Source of the DNA: JAKPBU01 sp964425695
Lineage (GTDB): Bacteria > Pseudomonadota > Gammaproteobacteria > Xanthomonadales > Xanthomonadaceae
Assembly: GCA_964425695.1 (NCBI GenBank)
Contig: CAYRNF010000007.1
Coordinates: 62,001-126,000 of the forward strand
Reading direction: 5' to 3'
DNA length: 64,000 nt
This document shows, piece by piece, positions 1 to 6,962 of this stretch (positions are counted from its first letter, which is position 1; each line of letters starts with the position of its first letter). The position numbers were made by a program, and so were the translations under genes. The notes beneath the pieces were generated by a model. It was not told where the DNA came from, searched no databases, and was given only the letters and a program-made list of their open reading frames with translations.

Positions 1-645
1 CTGCGCCCCGAGTCGCGCCTGGGCGACGACGCGACCTGGGACCGCGCCGAGGAAGCGCTGCGCGCTGCGCTGCGCGCCTCCGGGGTGGAGTGGCAGGAGC
101 TGCCGGGCGAGGGCGCGTTCTACGGGCCCAAGATCGAGTACCACCTGAAGGACGCCATCGGCCGCACCTGGCAGCTGGGGACCATGCAGGTGGATTTCAT
201 GATGCCGGGCCGGCTCGGCGCCGAGTACGTGGACGAGCACAGCCAGAGGCAGACCCCGGTGATGCTGCACCGTGCCATCGTGGGTTCGATGGAGCGCTTC
301 ATCGGCATCCTGATCGAGCACCATGCGGGCAGTTTCCCGGCGTGGCTGGCCCCGGTGCAGGCGGTCGTTGCCAACATTACCGACGCCCAGGCGGACTGGG
401 TCGCGGACGTGCAAAAAACCCTTGCGAATCAAGGCTTCCGGGTCCGGGCGGATTTGCGCAACGAAAAGATCGGCTATAAAATCCGCGAGCACACGCTGCA
501 GCGGGTGCCGTATCTGCTCGTGGTGGGGGACCGCGAGAAGGAAAACGGTGCGGTCGCCGTACGCACGCGGGGCGGGGAAGACCTGGGGACCATGTCCGTG
601 GCCGACTTCGCGCAACGCCTGCGCAACGAACAACGCTCAGCCTGA
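1..645 (+). CDS. thrS: Threonyl-tRNA synthetase, C-terminal part (5' end outside window)
   Basis: Class II aminoacyl-tRNA synthetase that charges tRNA-Thr. The frame is open from base 1, so the gene starts upstream of the window; about 214 C-terminal residues remain of a family usually near 640. The visible part covers the end of the catalytic core (GAFYGPKIEYHLKD, then QLGTMQVDFMMPGRLGAEYV, and HRAIVGSMERFIGILIEH, which is class II motif 3) and the anticodon-binding domain (PVQAVVANITDAQADWV through GYKIREHTLQRVPYLLVVGD). It is followed 62 bp later by infC, the usual order in gammaproteobacteria. Identification is firm; only the start is unknown. Confidence 0.97.
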   Translation: MRPESRLGDDATWDRAEEALRAALRASGVEWQELPGEGAFYGPKIEYHLKDAIGRTWQLGTMQVDFMMPGRLGAEYVDEHSQRQTPVMLHRAIVGSMERFIGILIEHHAGSFPAWLAPVQAVVANITDAQADWVADVQKTLANQGFRVRADLRNEKIGYKIREHTLQRVPYLLVVGDREKENGAVAVRTRGGEDLGTMSVADFAQRLRNEQRSA

Positions 646-707
646 GCACGGCCCGGCCCGGCGCCCGACCATGCGCCGCCGGCACGTTCCCATTTGGAGA
701 TCGCAAC

Positions 708-1229
708 ATCAGTACACCGGACAAGCAGAACCGCCGCAACCTCGAAATCCGCGTGCCGCGCGTGCGCGTGATCGGCAGCGACGGCGAGATGATCGGCGTG
801 TTGTCGCGCGACGAAGCGCTGGCCATGGCGCAGGAAGAGGACCTCGACCTGGTCGAGATCCAGCCCAACGCCGATCCGCCGGTGTGCAAGATCATGGACT
901 TCGGCAAGTTCAAGTTCGAACTGCAGAAGAAGGCCAACGAGGCCAAGAAGAAGACCAAGCAGGTCGAGATCAAGGAACTGAAGTTCCGCCCGGTGACCGA
1001 CGAGGGCGACTACCAGATCAAGCTGCGCAACATGCGCCGCTTCCTGGAAGAGGGCGACAAGGTCAAGGTCAACATCCGCTTCCGTGGCCGCGAGATGAGC
1101 CACCAGGAGCTGGGACGCGAGATGGCCGCCCGCATCGAGGCCGACCTGGGCGACGACATCGTGATCGAATCGCGCCCGCGCCTGGAAGGCCGCCAGATGG
1201 TGATGATGATCGCGCCGAAGAAGAAGTAG
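708..1229 (+). CDS. infC: Translation initiation factor IF-3, non-canonical ATC start
   Basis: IF-3 binds the 30S subunit and proofreads the start codon and initiator tRNA. The frame holds NRRNLEIRVPRVRVIGSDG, the standard IF-3 N-terminus, and the C-terminal domain with VKVNIRFRGREMSHQELG. The first in-frame ATG/GTG/TTG candidates lie inside the conserved N-domain (an in-frame GTG at 753 would remove the conserved head), whereas ATC at 708-710 begins the expected STPDKQNRRNLE sequence and has GGAG (696-699) eight bases upstream. IF-3 genes typically use a rare AUU-type start that IF-3 itself discriminates against, giving autoregulation. The resulting 173 residues match the family length (about 180). 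Start assignment is inferred from homology and the ribosome site. Confidence 0.95.
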   Translation: MSTPDKQNRRNLEIRVPRVRVIGSDGEMIGVLSRDEALAMAQEEDLDLVEIQPNADPPVCKIMDFGKFKFELQKKANEAKKKTKQVEIKELKFRPVTDEGDYQIKLRNMRRFLEEGDKVKVNIRFRGREMSHQELGREMAARIEADLGDDIVIESRPRLEGRQMVMMIAPKKK

Positions 1230-1262
1230 CGGCGCCCCGCCTAGCGGCGGACCGTCTTTGCC

Positions 1263-1288
1263 GAAAGGGCGCCCCAGGGCGCCCTTTC
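1263..1288 (+). terminator. Hairpin after infC
   Basis: Perfect 11-bp inverted repeat GAAAGGGCGCC / GGCGCCCTTTC with a CCAG loop, 34 bases after the infC stop. There is no clear T-run downstream, so it may be a partial terminator, an attenuator or an mRNA-stabilising hairpin between infC and the ribosomal protein genes. Confidence 0.6.
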
Positions 1289-1444
1289 GCGTACGACCGG
1301 TCTGTTCGTGGGCCGGCGAGGCCCCGGCGTGCAGGGCCCGGGCTTCGCCTGAGCCGCCCCGGGGCGCGCGACAGGGGGGGCACAGCCGGGCCGGTGTCGA
1401 TCGGGCGCGGTGCCGGCCGATCAGGGGCGCGCTACGCGACTGAT

Positions 1445-1474
1445 TTGCAAAGGGAATCCGCTTCCCCGCATAAT
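1445..1474 (+). promoter_or_regulatory. Candidate sigma-70 promoter for rpmI-rplT
   Basis: TTGCAA (1445-1450) and CATAAT (1469-1474) are separated by 18 bp. Transcription would start near 1482, leaving a leader of about 185 bases before rpmI. The position agrees with a separate promoter for the ribosomal protein pair downstream of the infC hairpin. Not proven. Confidence 0.5.
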
Positions 1475-1666
1475 GCGCGGCTCGCTGGGCCCGTCAACGG
1501 GCGCCGGCGAACTGGACCCGCCGTGTTCCGGAGCGCTCGCTCCGGTCTGCACGGCTTACCAACCGGCACGGGCAGGACGGAAAGACCAGGCCCCGCGTGA
1601 AGCGCACGAGCGCCCAACCGCGGCAATGGCGCCCAGGCCAGTCATCGATTTCGCAAGGACACTCCA
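1475..1666 (+). promoter_or_regulatory. Long structured leader upstream of rpmI
   Basis: No gene is seen in 1230-1666. The leader contains a perfect 8-bp hairpin CCGGAGCG-CT-CGCTCCGG at 1528-1545. In E. coli, L20 binds the leader of its own operon and represses rpmI-rplT translation; a similar role for this leader is plausible but no L20-binding fold was modelled. The rest of the gap (1289-1444) is GC-rich with no other recognised element. Confidence 0.4.
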
Positions 1667-1864
1667 ATGCCCAAGATCAAGACCAATCGGGCGGCGGCCA
1701 AGCGCTTCCGGAAGACCGCTTCCGGCAAGTACAAGTGCGGCCACGCCAACAAGAGCCACATCCTCACCAAGAAAGCGACCAAGCGGAAGCGCAACCTGCG
1801 GCAGACGAACCACGTCCGCCCGGAAGACGCCGGCCGTCTGGACCGCATGCTGCCGTATTTGTGA
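1667..1864 (+). CDS. rpmI: 50S ribosomal protein L35
   Basis: Small basic large-subunit protein of 65 residues, the usual family length. It begins MPKIKTNRAAAKRFRKTASG and contains the conserved HILTKKATKRKRNLR stretch. The start is preceded by AAGGA (1654-1658). The gene sits 11 bp before rplT, and the two are almost certainly co-transcribed from the leader region upstream. No abnormality is seen. Confidence 0.98.
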   Translation: MPKIKTNRAAAKRFRKTASGKYKCGHANKSHILTKKATKRKRNLRQTNHVRPEDAGRLDRMLPYL

Positions 1865-1875
1865 GGAGATAGGAC

Positions 1876-2385
1876 ATGGCACGAGTCAAGCGTGGTGTTA
1901 CGGCGCGCCGCCGTCACAAGAAAGTTCTCAAGCAGGCCAAGGGTTACTACAACGCCCGCCGCAAGGTCTTCCGCGTCGCCAAGCAGGCGGTCACCAAGGC
2001 CCTGCAGTACGCGTACATCGGTCGCAAGCTCAAGAAGCGTCAGTTCCGCACGCTGTGGATCGCGCGCATCAACGCCGCGTCGCGCATGTACGGCCTGAGC
2101 TACAGCCGCTTCATGAACGGCCTGATGAAGGCCGGCATCACCCTGGACCGCAAGGTTCTCGCTGATATCGCGGTGCACGATCTCGCCGGTTTCGGCACGC
2201 TGGCCGAAGCGGCCGGCAAGGCGCTGAACCTCGAGGTCAAGAAGCCCGAAACCCTGCCGCGCTACGTGCGCGAGCCTGCGACCAGGCGCGAGCCTGCGGC
2301 GGACACCGGCAAGAAGCCCGCCGCGAAGAAGGCGCCGGCGAAGAAGGCCGCCAAGGCCGACGCGCAGGGCGAGCAGGCGGCGTAA
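1876..2385 (+). CDS. rplT: 50S ribosomal protein L20 with C-terminal basic extension
   Basis: L20 binds 23S rRNA early in 50S assembly and represses its own operon in E. coli. Residues 1-118 are a normal L20 (MARVKRGVTARRRHKKVLK to GTLAEAAGKAL). L20 is usually about 118 residues; here it runs to 169 because of a tail of about 50 residues rich in K, A, P and E, ending in a KKPAAKKAPAKKAAKA-type stretch like that of histone H1-like proteins. The DNA for the tail includes an 18-bp-period duplication (CGCGAGCCTGCG at 2269 and 2287). GAGGAG lies just upstream (1863-1868). Core identification is certain; the tail is unusual. Confidence 0.97.
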   Translation: MARVKRGVTARRRHKKVLKQAKGYYNARRKVFRVAKQAVTKALQYAYIGRKLKKRQFRTLWIARINAASRMYGLSYSRFMNGLMKAGITLDRKVLADIAVHDLAGFGTLAEAAGKALNLEVKKPETLPRYVREPATRREPAADTGKKPAAKKAPAKKAAKADAQGEQAA

Positions 2386-2417
2386 GCCGTTCCCCGCGGA
2401 TCCACCGGTTGTACGGC

Positions 2418-2452
2418 ATGGGGAAGGGCGAAAGTCCTTCCCCATTGTTTTT
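2418..2452 (+). terminator. Rho-independent terminator/attenuator between rplT and pheS
   Basis: Ten-base stem ATGGGGAAGG (2418-2427) / CCTTCCCCAT (2436-2445) with an 8-base loop, followed by TGTTTTT. This is a good intrinsic terminator located 33 bases after rplT. pheS begins only 20 bases further on, so it may attenuate read-through into pheST. No phenylalanine-rich leader peptide like E. coli pheM is seen before it. Confidence 0.8.
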
Positions 2453-2471
2453 GTCGCAAGGGAAAGTCGGG

Positions 2472-3506
2472 ATGAGCGAGACCCAAACCGCGGCGGATGC
2501 CCCAACGGACGCACTGTTGAGCCAGGCGCTGGCCGACATTGCCGCCACCTCCACGCCCGAAGCGCTCGAACAGCTGCGCGTGTCGCTGCTGGGCAAGAGC
2601 GGGACCATCACCGCACGGCTGAAGTCGCTGGGCGCGCTGCCCGCGGACCAGCGCAAGGCGGCGGGCGAAGCGATCAACCGCTCGCGCGATGCCATCGGCG
2701 ACGCGCTCGCCCTGCGCAAGGTTGCGCTGGAGGACGCCGCGCTGGATGCGCGCCTGGCCGGCGAGACCATCGATGTCACCCTGCCAGGACGCGATGCCGC
2801 ACGCGGCGCGATCCACCCCGTGAGCCGCACCATCGAGCGCATGGCCGACATCTTCGGCCGGCTCGGCTACGAGCTGTCGGACGGCCCCGAGATCGAGGAC
2901 GACTGGCACAACTTCGAGGCGCTGAACTTCCCGCCGCACCATCCGGCGCGCGCGATGCACGACACCTTCTACATGGCCGACAACGGCAGCGGCGTCGCCC
3001 GCCTGCTGCGGACGCACACTTCGGGCGTGCAGGTGCGTTACATGCAGGAGCATGCGCCGCCGCTGCGCATGATCGCCATCGGCAAGGTCTACCGCAGCGA
3101 CAGCGACCAGACCCACACCCCCATGTTCCACCAGTGCGAAGGCCTGCTGGTGGACGAGCACGCCAGCTTCGCCGACCTCAAGGGCACGCTGGTCGAGTTC
3201 GTGCGGGCGTTCTTCGAGCGCGATTTCGAAATGCGCTTCCGTCCCAGCTATTTCCCCTTCACCGAGCCGTCGGCCGAGGTGGACATCGCCTGGCAGCAGC
3301 CGGACGGCACCACGCGTTGGCTGGAGGTGCTGGGCTGCGGCATGGTGCACCCCAACGTGCTGCGCAACGTGGGTATCGATCCGGAACGCTACAGCGGCTT
3401 CGCGTTCGGCATGGGCATCGAGCGGTTGACGATGCTGCGCTACGGCGTGGACGACCTGCGCAGCTTCTTCGACAACGACGTGCGGTTCCTCAGGCAGTTC
3501 GCGTAA
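2472..3506 (+). CDS. pheS: Phenylalanyl-tRNA synthetase alpha subunit
   Basis: Catalytic subunit of the alpha2-beta2 PheRS, charging tRNA-Phe. The coiled-coil N-domain is followed by the class II core: PVSRTIERMADIFGRLGYEL, DDWHNFEALNFPPHHPARAM (motif 2 entry), GKVYRSDSDQTHTPMFHQ and GFAFGMGIERLTMLRYGV (motif 3). I chose ATG 2472 with GGAAAG upstream (2460-2465), giving 344 residues. An in-frame ATG at 2409 would run through the terminator stem and add 21 unconserved residues, so it was rejected. pheT follows after a 109-bp repeat-bearing gap. Confidence 0.97.
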   Translation: MSETQTAADAPTDALLSQALADIAATSTPEALEQLRVSLLGKSGTITARLKSLGALPADQRKAAGEAINRSRDAIGDALALRKVALEDAALDARLAGETIDVTLPGRDAARGAIHPVSRTIERMADIFGRLGYELSDGPEIEDDWHNFEALNFPPHHPARAMHDTFYMADNGSGVARLLRTHTSGVQVRYMQEHAPPLRMIAIGKVYRSDSDQTHTPMFHQCEGLLVDEHASFADLKGTLVEFVRAFFERDFEMRFRPSYFPFTEPSAEVDIAWQQPDGTTRWLEVLGCGMVHPNVLRNVGIDPERYSGFAFGMGIERLTMLRYGVDDLRSFFDNDVRFLRQFA

Positions 3507-3510
3507 TCGC

Positions 3511-3590
3511 CGTCATCCCGGCGGATGCCGGGATCCATTTTGATTTCGCCGCGGAGATCAAGGTGGATTCCAGCCTGCGCCGGAACGACC
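3511..3590 (+). repeat. REP-like inverted repeat between pheS and pheT
   Basis: Two imperfect complementary arms: CGTCATCCCGGCGGATGCCG with GGATCCA (3511-3537) and TGGATTCCAGCCTGCGCCGG with AACGACC (3564-3590). The internal CCCGGC/GCCGGG pairs can fold separately. Related halves occur at 57612-57632 (CCATCCCGGCGCAAGCTGGG) and, more distantly, near 8280-8310 and 8459-8480. It looks like a dispersed intergenic palindrome of the kind common in Xanthomonadaceae, sitting inside an operon. Confidence 0.65.
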
Positions 3591-3615
3591 GGTCTACATC
3601 GCTCGGGATCATCGA

Positions 3616-6021
3616 ATGAAATTCTCCGAAAACTGGCTTCGCCAACACGTGCGCACCGAAGCGACCCGCGACGAACTGGCGGCGACGCTCACTTCCATCG
3701 GCCTGGAAGTCGAAGAGGTGACGCCGCTCGGCGAGCGGCTCGACGGCGTGGTGGTGGCGCGCATCGTGGAATGCGCGAAGCACCCCGAAGCGGACAAGCT
3801 GCAGGTGTGCCAGGTGGACGCCGGCGGGCACAACCCCGCGGGTGGCCTGTTGCAGATCGTGTGCGGCGCGCCCAACGCGCGCCCGGGTCTGGTGGCCCCG
3901 CTGGCCACCATCGGCACGCAGGTCGGGGATCTCACGATCAAGGCGGCCAGGCTGCGCGGCGTGGACTCCAACGGCATGCTGTGCTCGGCGCGGGAGCTGG
4001 AGCTGGATAGCGATGCGTCCGGGCTGCTCGAGCTGCCCGACGACGCGCCGGTCGGTGCGCCCCTGGCCGGGTACCTGGGCCTGCCGGACGCGACCTTCGA
4101 ACTGAAGCTGACCCCGAACCGCGCCGACTGTTTCGGCATCCGCGGCATCGCCTTCGACGTGGCTGCGGCCACCGGCAGCACGGTCGAGGCCTTCGACGCC
4201 GCGCCGATGCCGAGCCTGTGCGATGCGGCGCTGCCGGTGGAACTCAACGCCGGCGCCGACGCGCCGCGCTACGTCGGCCGGGTGATCGAAGGCGTGGACG
4301 GCACGCGCGGCACCCCGGTGTGGATGGCCGAGCGGCTGCGACGCAGCGGCATCCGTCCGGTCTCGATGCTGGTCGACGTGACCCAGTACGTGATGCTGGA
4401 ACTCGGTCAGCCCATGCACGCCTTCGACCGCGACCTGCTGCGCGGGCCTGTGGGCGTGCGCCGCGCGCGCGACGGCGAAGGGCTGACCCTGCTGGATGGC
4501 CGCGACGTGCAGCTGGATGCGGAGTTCCTGGTGATCACCGACGCGGACCGCCCGGTTGCGCTGGCCGGGGTGATGGGCGGGTTCGACACCCGCGTGACCG
4601 ATGCGACCCGCAGCGTATTCCTGGAAGCGGCGCACTTCGCACCGGCGGCGATCATCGGCCGCGGCCGCAGGTTGGGCCTGCACACCGACGCGGGCCATCG
4701 CTTCGAGCGTGGCGTGGATCCGGAACTGCCGCGCCAGGCGATCGAGACGGCGACGCGGCTGATCGTGGAGATCGCCGGCGGCGCACCTGGGCCGCTCACC
4801 GAGGCGGCGCTGGCCGACGCCTTGCCGAAGCCGGCGCGCATCGTGCTGCGCCGCGCCCGGCTGGCACGGGTGCTGGGCACGCACGTGGACGATGCGGCGG
4901 TCGAGCGCATCCTGCGCGCGCTGGGGCTGGAGGTCGAAGCGCAGGCCGAAGGCTGGCAGGTGCAGGCGCCGACGCGCCGCTTCGATCTGGCGATCGAGGA
5001 GGACCTGATCGAGGAGATCGCGCGGATCCACGGCTACGACGGATTGCCCGCCACCCTGCCGGGCGGTGCGGTGCGCATCGCCGCGCCCGGCGAGGCGCGC
5101 GTGGACGAACGCGCGCTGCGCCAGCAGCTCGCCGCGCGCGACTTCCTGGAAGCGGTGAACTACGCCTTCGTGGCGCCCGCACTGCTGTCGCACTGGTCGG
5201 CAGACGACGGCGCGGTACCGCTGGCGAATCCGCTCAGTGCCGACCTGGCGACGATGCGGACTGCACTGCTGCCGGGTCTGGTGGATGCGCTGGCCCGCAA
5301 CGTCGCGCGCCAGCAGCCCCGCGTGCGCCTGTTCGAGATCGGCAACGTCTTCGCGGCCGCGGCGCAGCCCGGGCAGGCACCCGAGCAGCGCCTGCGCATC
5401 GCGGCGGTGGCCTGCGGCGACGCAGGCGGCGAGCAATGGGGGCGAGCCGCGCGTGGCGTGGATTTCCATGACCTCAAGGGAGACCTGGAAAGCATGGCCT
5501 CGCTGGCGGGCGCCACGCTGGAGTTCCGGCCCTCGCAGGCGGCGCATGGCCACCCGGGGCGGTCCGCGGACGTGTTCCGCGCCGACGCGGCGGGTGGCGC
5601 CGAGCGCATCGGCTGGATCGGCCAGCTGCATCCGCGCCTGCTGCGCACCCTGGACCTGGACGCGGCGGTGGTAGCGTTCGAACTCGACCTGGAGCCGCTG
5701 CGGGCGCGCGCATTGCCGCGTGCCGCGGCGCTGTCGCGCTATCCGTCCGTCCGCCGCGACCTCGCGTTCGTCGTGCCGGAGACGGTGTCGTGGGCGGCCT
5801 TGCGCGGCACCGTGGAAGCGGCCGCGGGCCCTGCATTGAAGGGTGTTCGGCTGTTCGACCGCTACGTCGGAAAAGGGGTCGAAGCCGGATTCAAGAGTCT
5901 CGCTATGGGCTTGATTCTGCAGGAGGATTCACGCACGCTGACCGACCGCGATGCAGACGGGGTGGTGGCTGCGGTACTGGCTGCCCTGCAGCGCGAACAC
6001 GCCGCGGCGATCCGCGGTTGA
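3616..6021 (+). CDS. pheT: Phenylalanyl-tRNA synthetase beta subunit
   Basis: Beta subunit of PheRS, with editing and tRNA-binding functions. 801 residues is typical. Visible domains are the N-terminal core MKFSENWLRQHV with the EMAP/tRNA-binding fold (ECAKHPEADKLQVCQVD, residues about 50-70), the B3/B4 editing region (LTPNRADCFGIRGIAFDVAA; DVTQYVMLELGQPMHAFD), the B5 and catalytic-like domains (EEDLIEEIARIHGYDGLPA) and the C-terminal ferredoxin-fold anticodon-binding domain (SRYPSVRRDLAFVVPETV; AMGLILQEDSRTLTDRD). ihfA follows after 13 bp. Confidence 0.97.
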   Translation: MKFSENWLRQHVRTEATRDELAATLTSIGLEVEEVTPLGERLDGVVVARIVECAKHPEADKLQVCQVDAGGHNPAGGLLQIVCGAPNARPGLVAPLATIGTQVGDLTIKAARLRGVDSNGMLCSARELELDSDASGLLELPDDAPVGAPLAGYLGLPDATFELKLTPNRADCFGIRGIAFDVAAATGSTVEAFDAAPMPSLCDAALPVELNAGADAPRYVGRVIEGVDGTRGTPVWMAERLRRSGIRPVSMLVDVTQYVMLELGQPMHAFDRDLLRGPVGVRRARDGEGLTLLDGRDVQLDAEFLVITDADRPVALAGVMGGFDTRVTDATRSVFLEAAHFAPAAIIGRGRRLGLHTDAGHRFERGVDPELPRQAIETATRLIVEIAGGAPGPLTEAALADALPKPARIVLRRARLARVLGTHVDDAAVERILRALGLEVEAQAEGWQVQAPTRRFDLAIEEDLIEEIARIHGYDGLPATLPGGAVRIAAPGEARVDERALRQQLAARDFLEAVNYAFVAPALLSHWSADDGAVPLANPLSADLATMRTALLPGLVDALARNVARQQPRVRLFEIGNVFAAAAQPGQAPEQRLRIAAVACGDAGGEQWGRAARGVDFHDLKGDLESMASLAGATLEFRPSQAAHGHPGRSADVFRADAAGGAERIGWIGQLHPRLLRTLDLDAAVVAFELDLEPLRARALPRAAALSRYPSVRRDLAFVVPETVSWAALRGTVEAAAGPALKGVRLFDRYVGKGVEAGFKSLAMGLILQEDSRTLTDRDADGVVAAVLAALQREHAAAIRG

Positions 6022-6034
6022 AGGGGAAGGCGAG

Positions 6035-6352
6035 ATGGCGTTGACCAAGGCGGAGATGGCGGAGCGGCTGTTCGACGAAGTCGGATTGAACAAGCGTGAG
6101 GCGAAGGAATTCGTGGACGCGTTCTTCAACGCGCTGCGCGAATCGCTGGAACGCGGCCGCCAGGTCAAGCTGTCCGGCTTCGGCAACTTCGATCTGCGCC
6201 GCAAGAACCAGCGTCCGGGCCGCAATCCCAAGACCGGCGAGGAGATTCCGATCTCCGCGCGCACCGTGGTCACCTTCCGCCCGGGCCAGAAGCTCAAGGA
6301 TCGCGTCGAAGCCTATTCCGGCAGCCTGCACGACGGGGCCGGCCATGCTTGA
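6035..6352 (+). CDS. ihfA: Integration host factor alpha subunit
   Basis: DNA-bending nucleoid protein that works as a heterodimer with IhfB. It begins MALTKAEMAERLFDEVGLNK and has the HU/IHF DNA-binding arm GNFDLRRKNQRPGRNPKTGE and ISARTVVTFRPGQKLKDRV. The start at 6035 has GGGGAAGG upstream (6022-6029); earlier in-frame starts would overlap the end of pheT and add non-family sequence. 105 residues, close to the family length of 99. The stop overlaps the start of the merR gene by 8 bases, giving the conserved order pheST-ihfA-merR. Confidence 0.96.
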   Translation: MALTKAEMAERLFDEVGLNKREAKEFVDAFFNALRESLERGRQVKLSGFGNFDLRRKNQRPGRNPKTGEEIPISARTVVTFRPGQKLKDRVEAYSGSLHDGAGHA

Positions 6353-6701
6353 CCCGGGCAGCAACCGCGAACTGCCGCCGATCCCGGCCAAGCGCTACTT
6401 CACCATCGGCGAAGTCAGCGAACTGTGCGACGTCAAGCCGCACGTCCTGCGCTACTGGGAGACCGAGTTCCCCAGCCTCAAGCCGGTCAAGCGCCGCGGC
6501 AACCGCCGCTATTACCAGCGCCACGACGTATTGATGGTGCGCCAGATCCGCGGCCTGCTTTACGAGCAAGGCTATACCATCGGCGGCGCGCGCCTGCGCC
6601 TGGAAGGCGAGGGGGCGAAGGAGGAATCCGCGCTCAGCTCGCAGATCGTCAAACAGGTCAGGGTCGAGCTCGAGGAGGTCCTGCAGCTGCTGCGCCGCTG
6701 A
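6345..6701 (+). CDS. MerR family transcriptional regulator
   Basis: A 118-residue protein with an N-terminal MerR winged-helix domain (KRYFTIGEVSELCDVKPHVL, RYWETEFPSLKPVKRRGNRR, YYQRHDVLMVRQIRGLLYEQ) and a short helical tail (VKQVRVELEEVLQLLRR) that would form the dimer coiled coil. No cysteines in the tail suggest it is not a metal sensor of the classical type. It overlaps ihfA by 8 bases and is translationally coupled to it. This is the uncharacterised MerR regulator regularly found next to ihfA; its targets are unknown. Confidence 0.9.
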   Translation: MLDPGSNRELPPIPAKRYFTIGEVSELCDVKPHVLRYWETEFPSLKPVKRRGNRRYYQRHDVLMVRQIRGLLYEQGYTIGGARLRLEGEGAKEESALSSQIVKQVRVELEEVLQLLRR

Positions 6702-6760
6702 CCGCGGCGGCACGCCGCGCGCGTTAGGTCGCCGCAAGCCAAGACCTTTCCGCGGCGCGG

Positions 6761-6766
6761 TATAAT
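6761..6766 (+). promoter_or_regulatory. -10 element of the tRNA-Pro promoter
   Basis: A perfect TATAAT lies 9 bases before the mature tRNA-Pro 5' end. No good -35 hexamer is seen at the matching distance, so only the -10 is reported. Confidence 0.6.
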
Positions 6767-6775
6767 TCCGAACAC

Positions 6776-6852
6776 CGGGGTATAGCGCAGCCTGGTAGCG
6801 CACTTGTCTGGGGGACAAGTGGTCGTCGGTTCAAATCCGGCTACCCCGACCA
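6776..6852 (+). tRNA. tRNA-Pro (anticodon GGG)
   Basis: 77 bases forming a complete cloverleaf. The acceptor stem CGGGGTA pairs with TACCCCG, the anticodon stem CTTGT/ACAAG (6803-6807/6815-6819) encloses a CTGGGGG loop with anticodon GGG at 6810-6812, the T arm contains GGTTCAAATCC, and CCA is encoded (6850-6852). It reads proline codon CCC. It stands alone after the ihfA-merR operon, a position kept in Xanthomonadaceae. Confidence 0.97.
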
Positions 6853-6885
6853 AATACGAAGAAGTCGCTCGCTGAAGCGAGCCCC

Positions 6886-6908
6886 AACGCCCGGCACTGC
6901 CGGGCGTT
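6886..6908 (+). terminator. Hairpin terminator after tRNA-Pro
   Basis: Perfect 10-bp stem AACGCCCGGC / GCCGGGCGTT with an ACT loop, 34 bases after the tRNA. The T-run is short (TTCGTGT). Confidence 0.65.
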
Positions 6909-6962
6909 CGTGTATGCGGCCGGGGATGGCAGGATGCGCGCGTCCCGTCCAGGTCTTCGCGC

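Noticed and set aside
1289..1444. Riboswitch or RNA gene in the infC-rpmI gap
   Set aside because: Only generic GC-rich sequence; no recognised aptamer core or conserved fold found by eye.
2409..2471. Upstream in-frame ATG for pheS and a possible leader peptide
   Set aside because: It lies within the terminator stem-loop; the peptide (MYGMGKGESPSPLF...) has a single Phe and no pheM-like run, so neither an N-terminal extension nor an attenuation peptide is supported.
3490..5631. Long minus-strand open frame of about 713 codons opposite pheT
   Set aside because: Frame is a GC-rich shadow: composition is Arg/His/Gln-rich with no domain, and it runs opposite a certain pheT gene.
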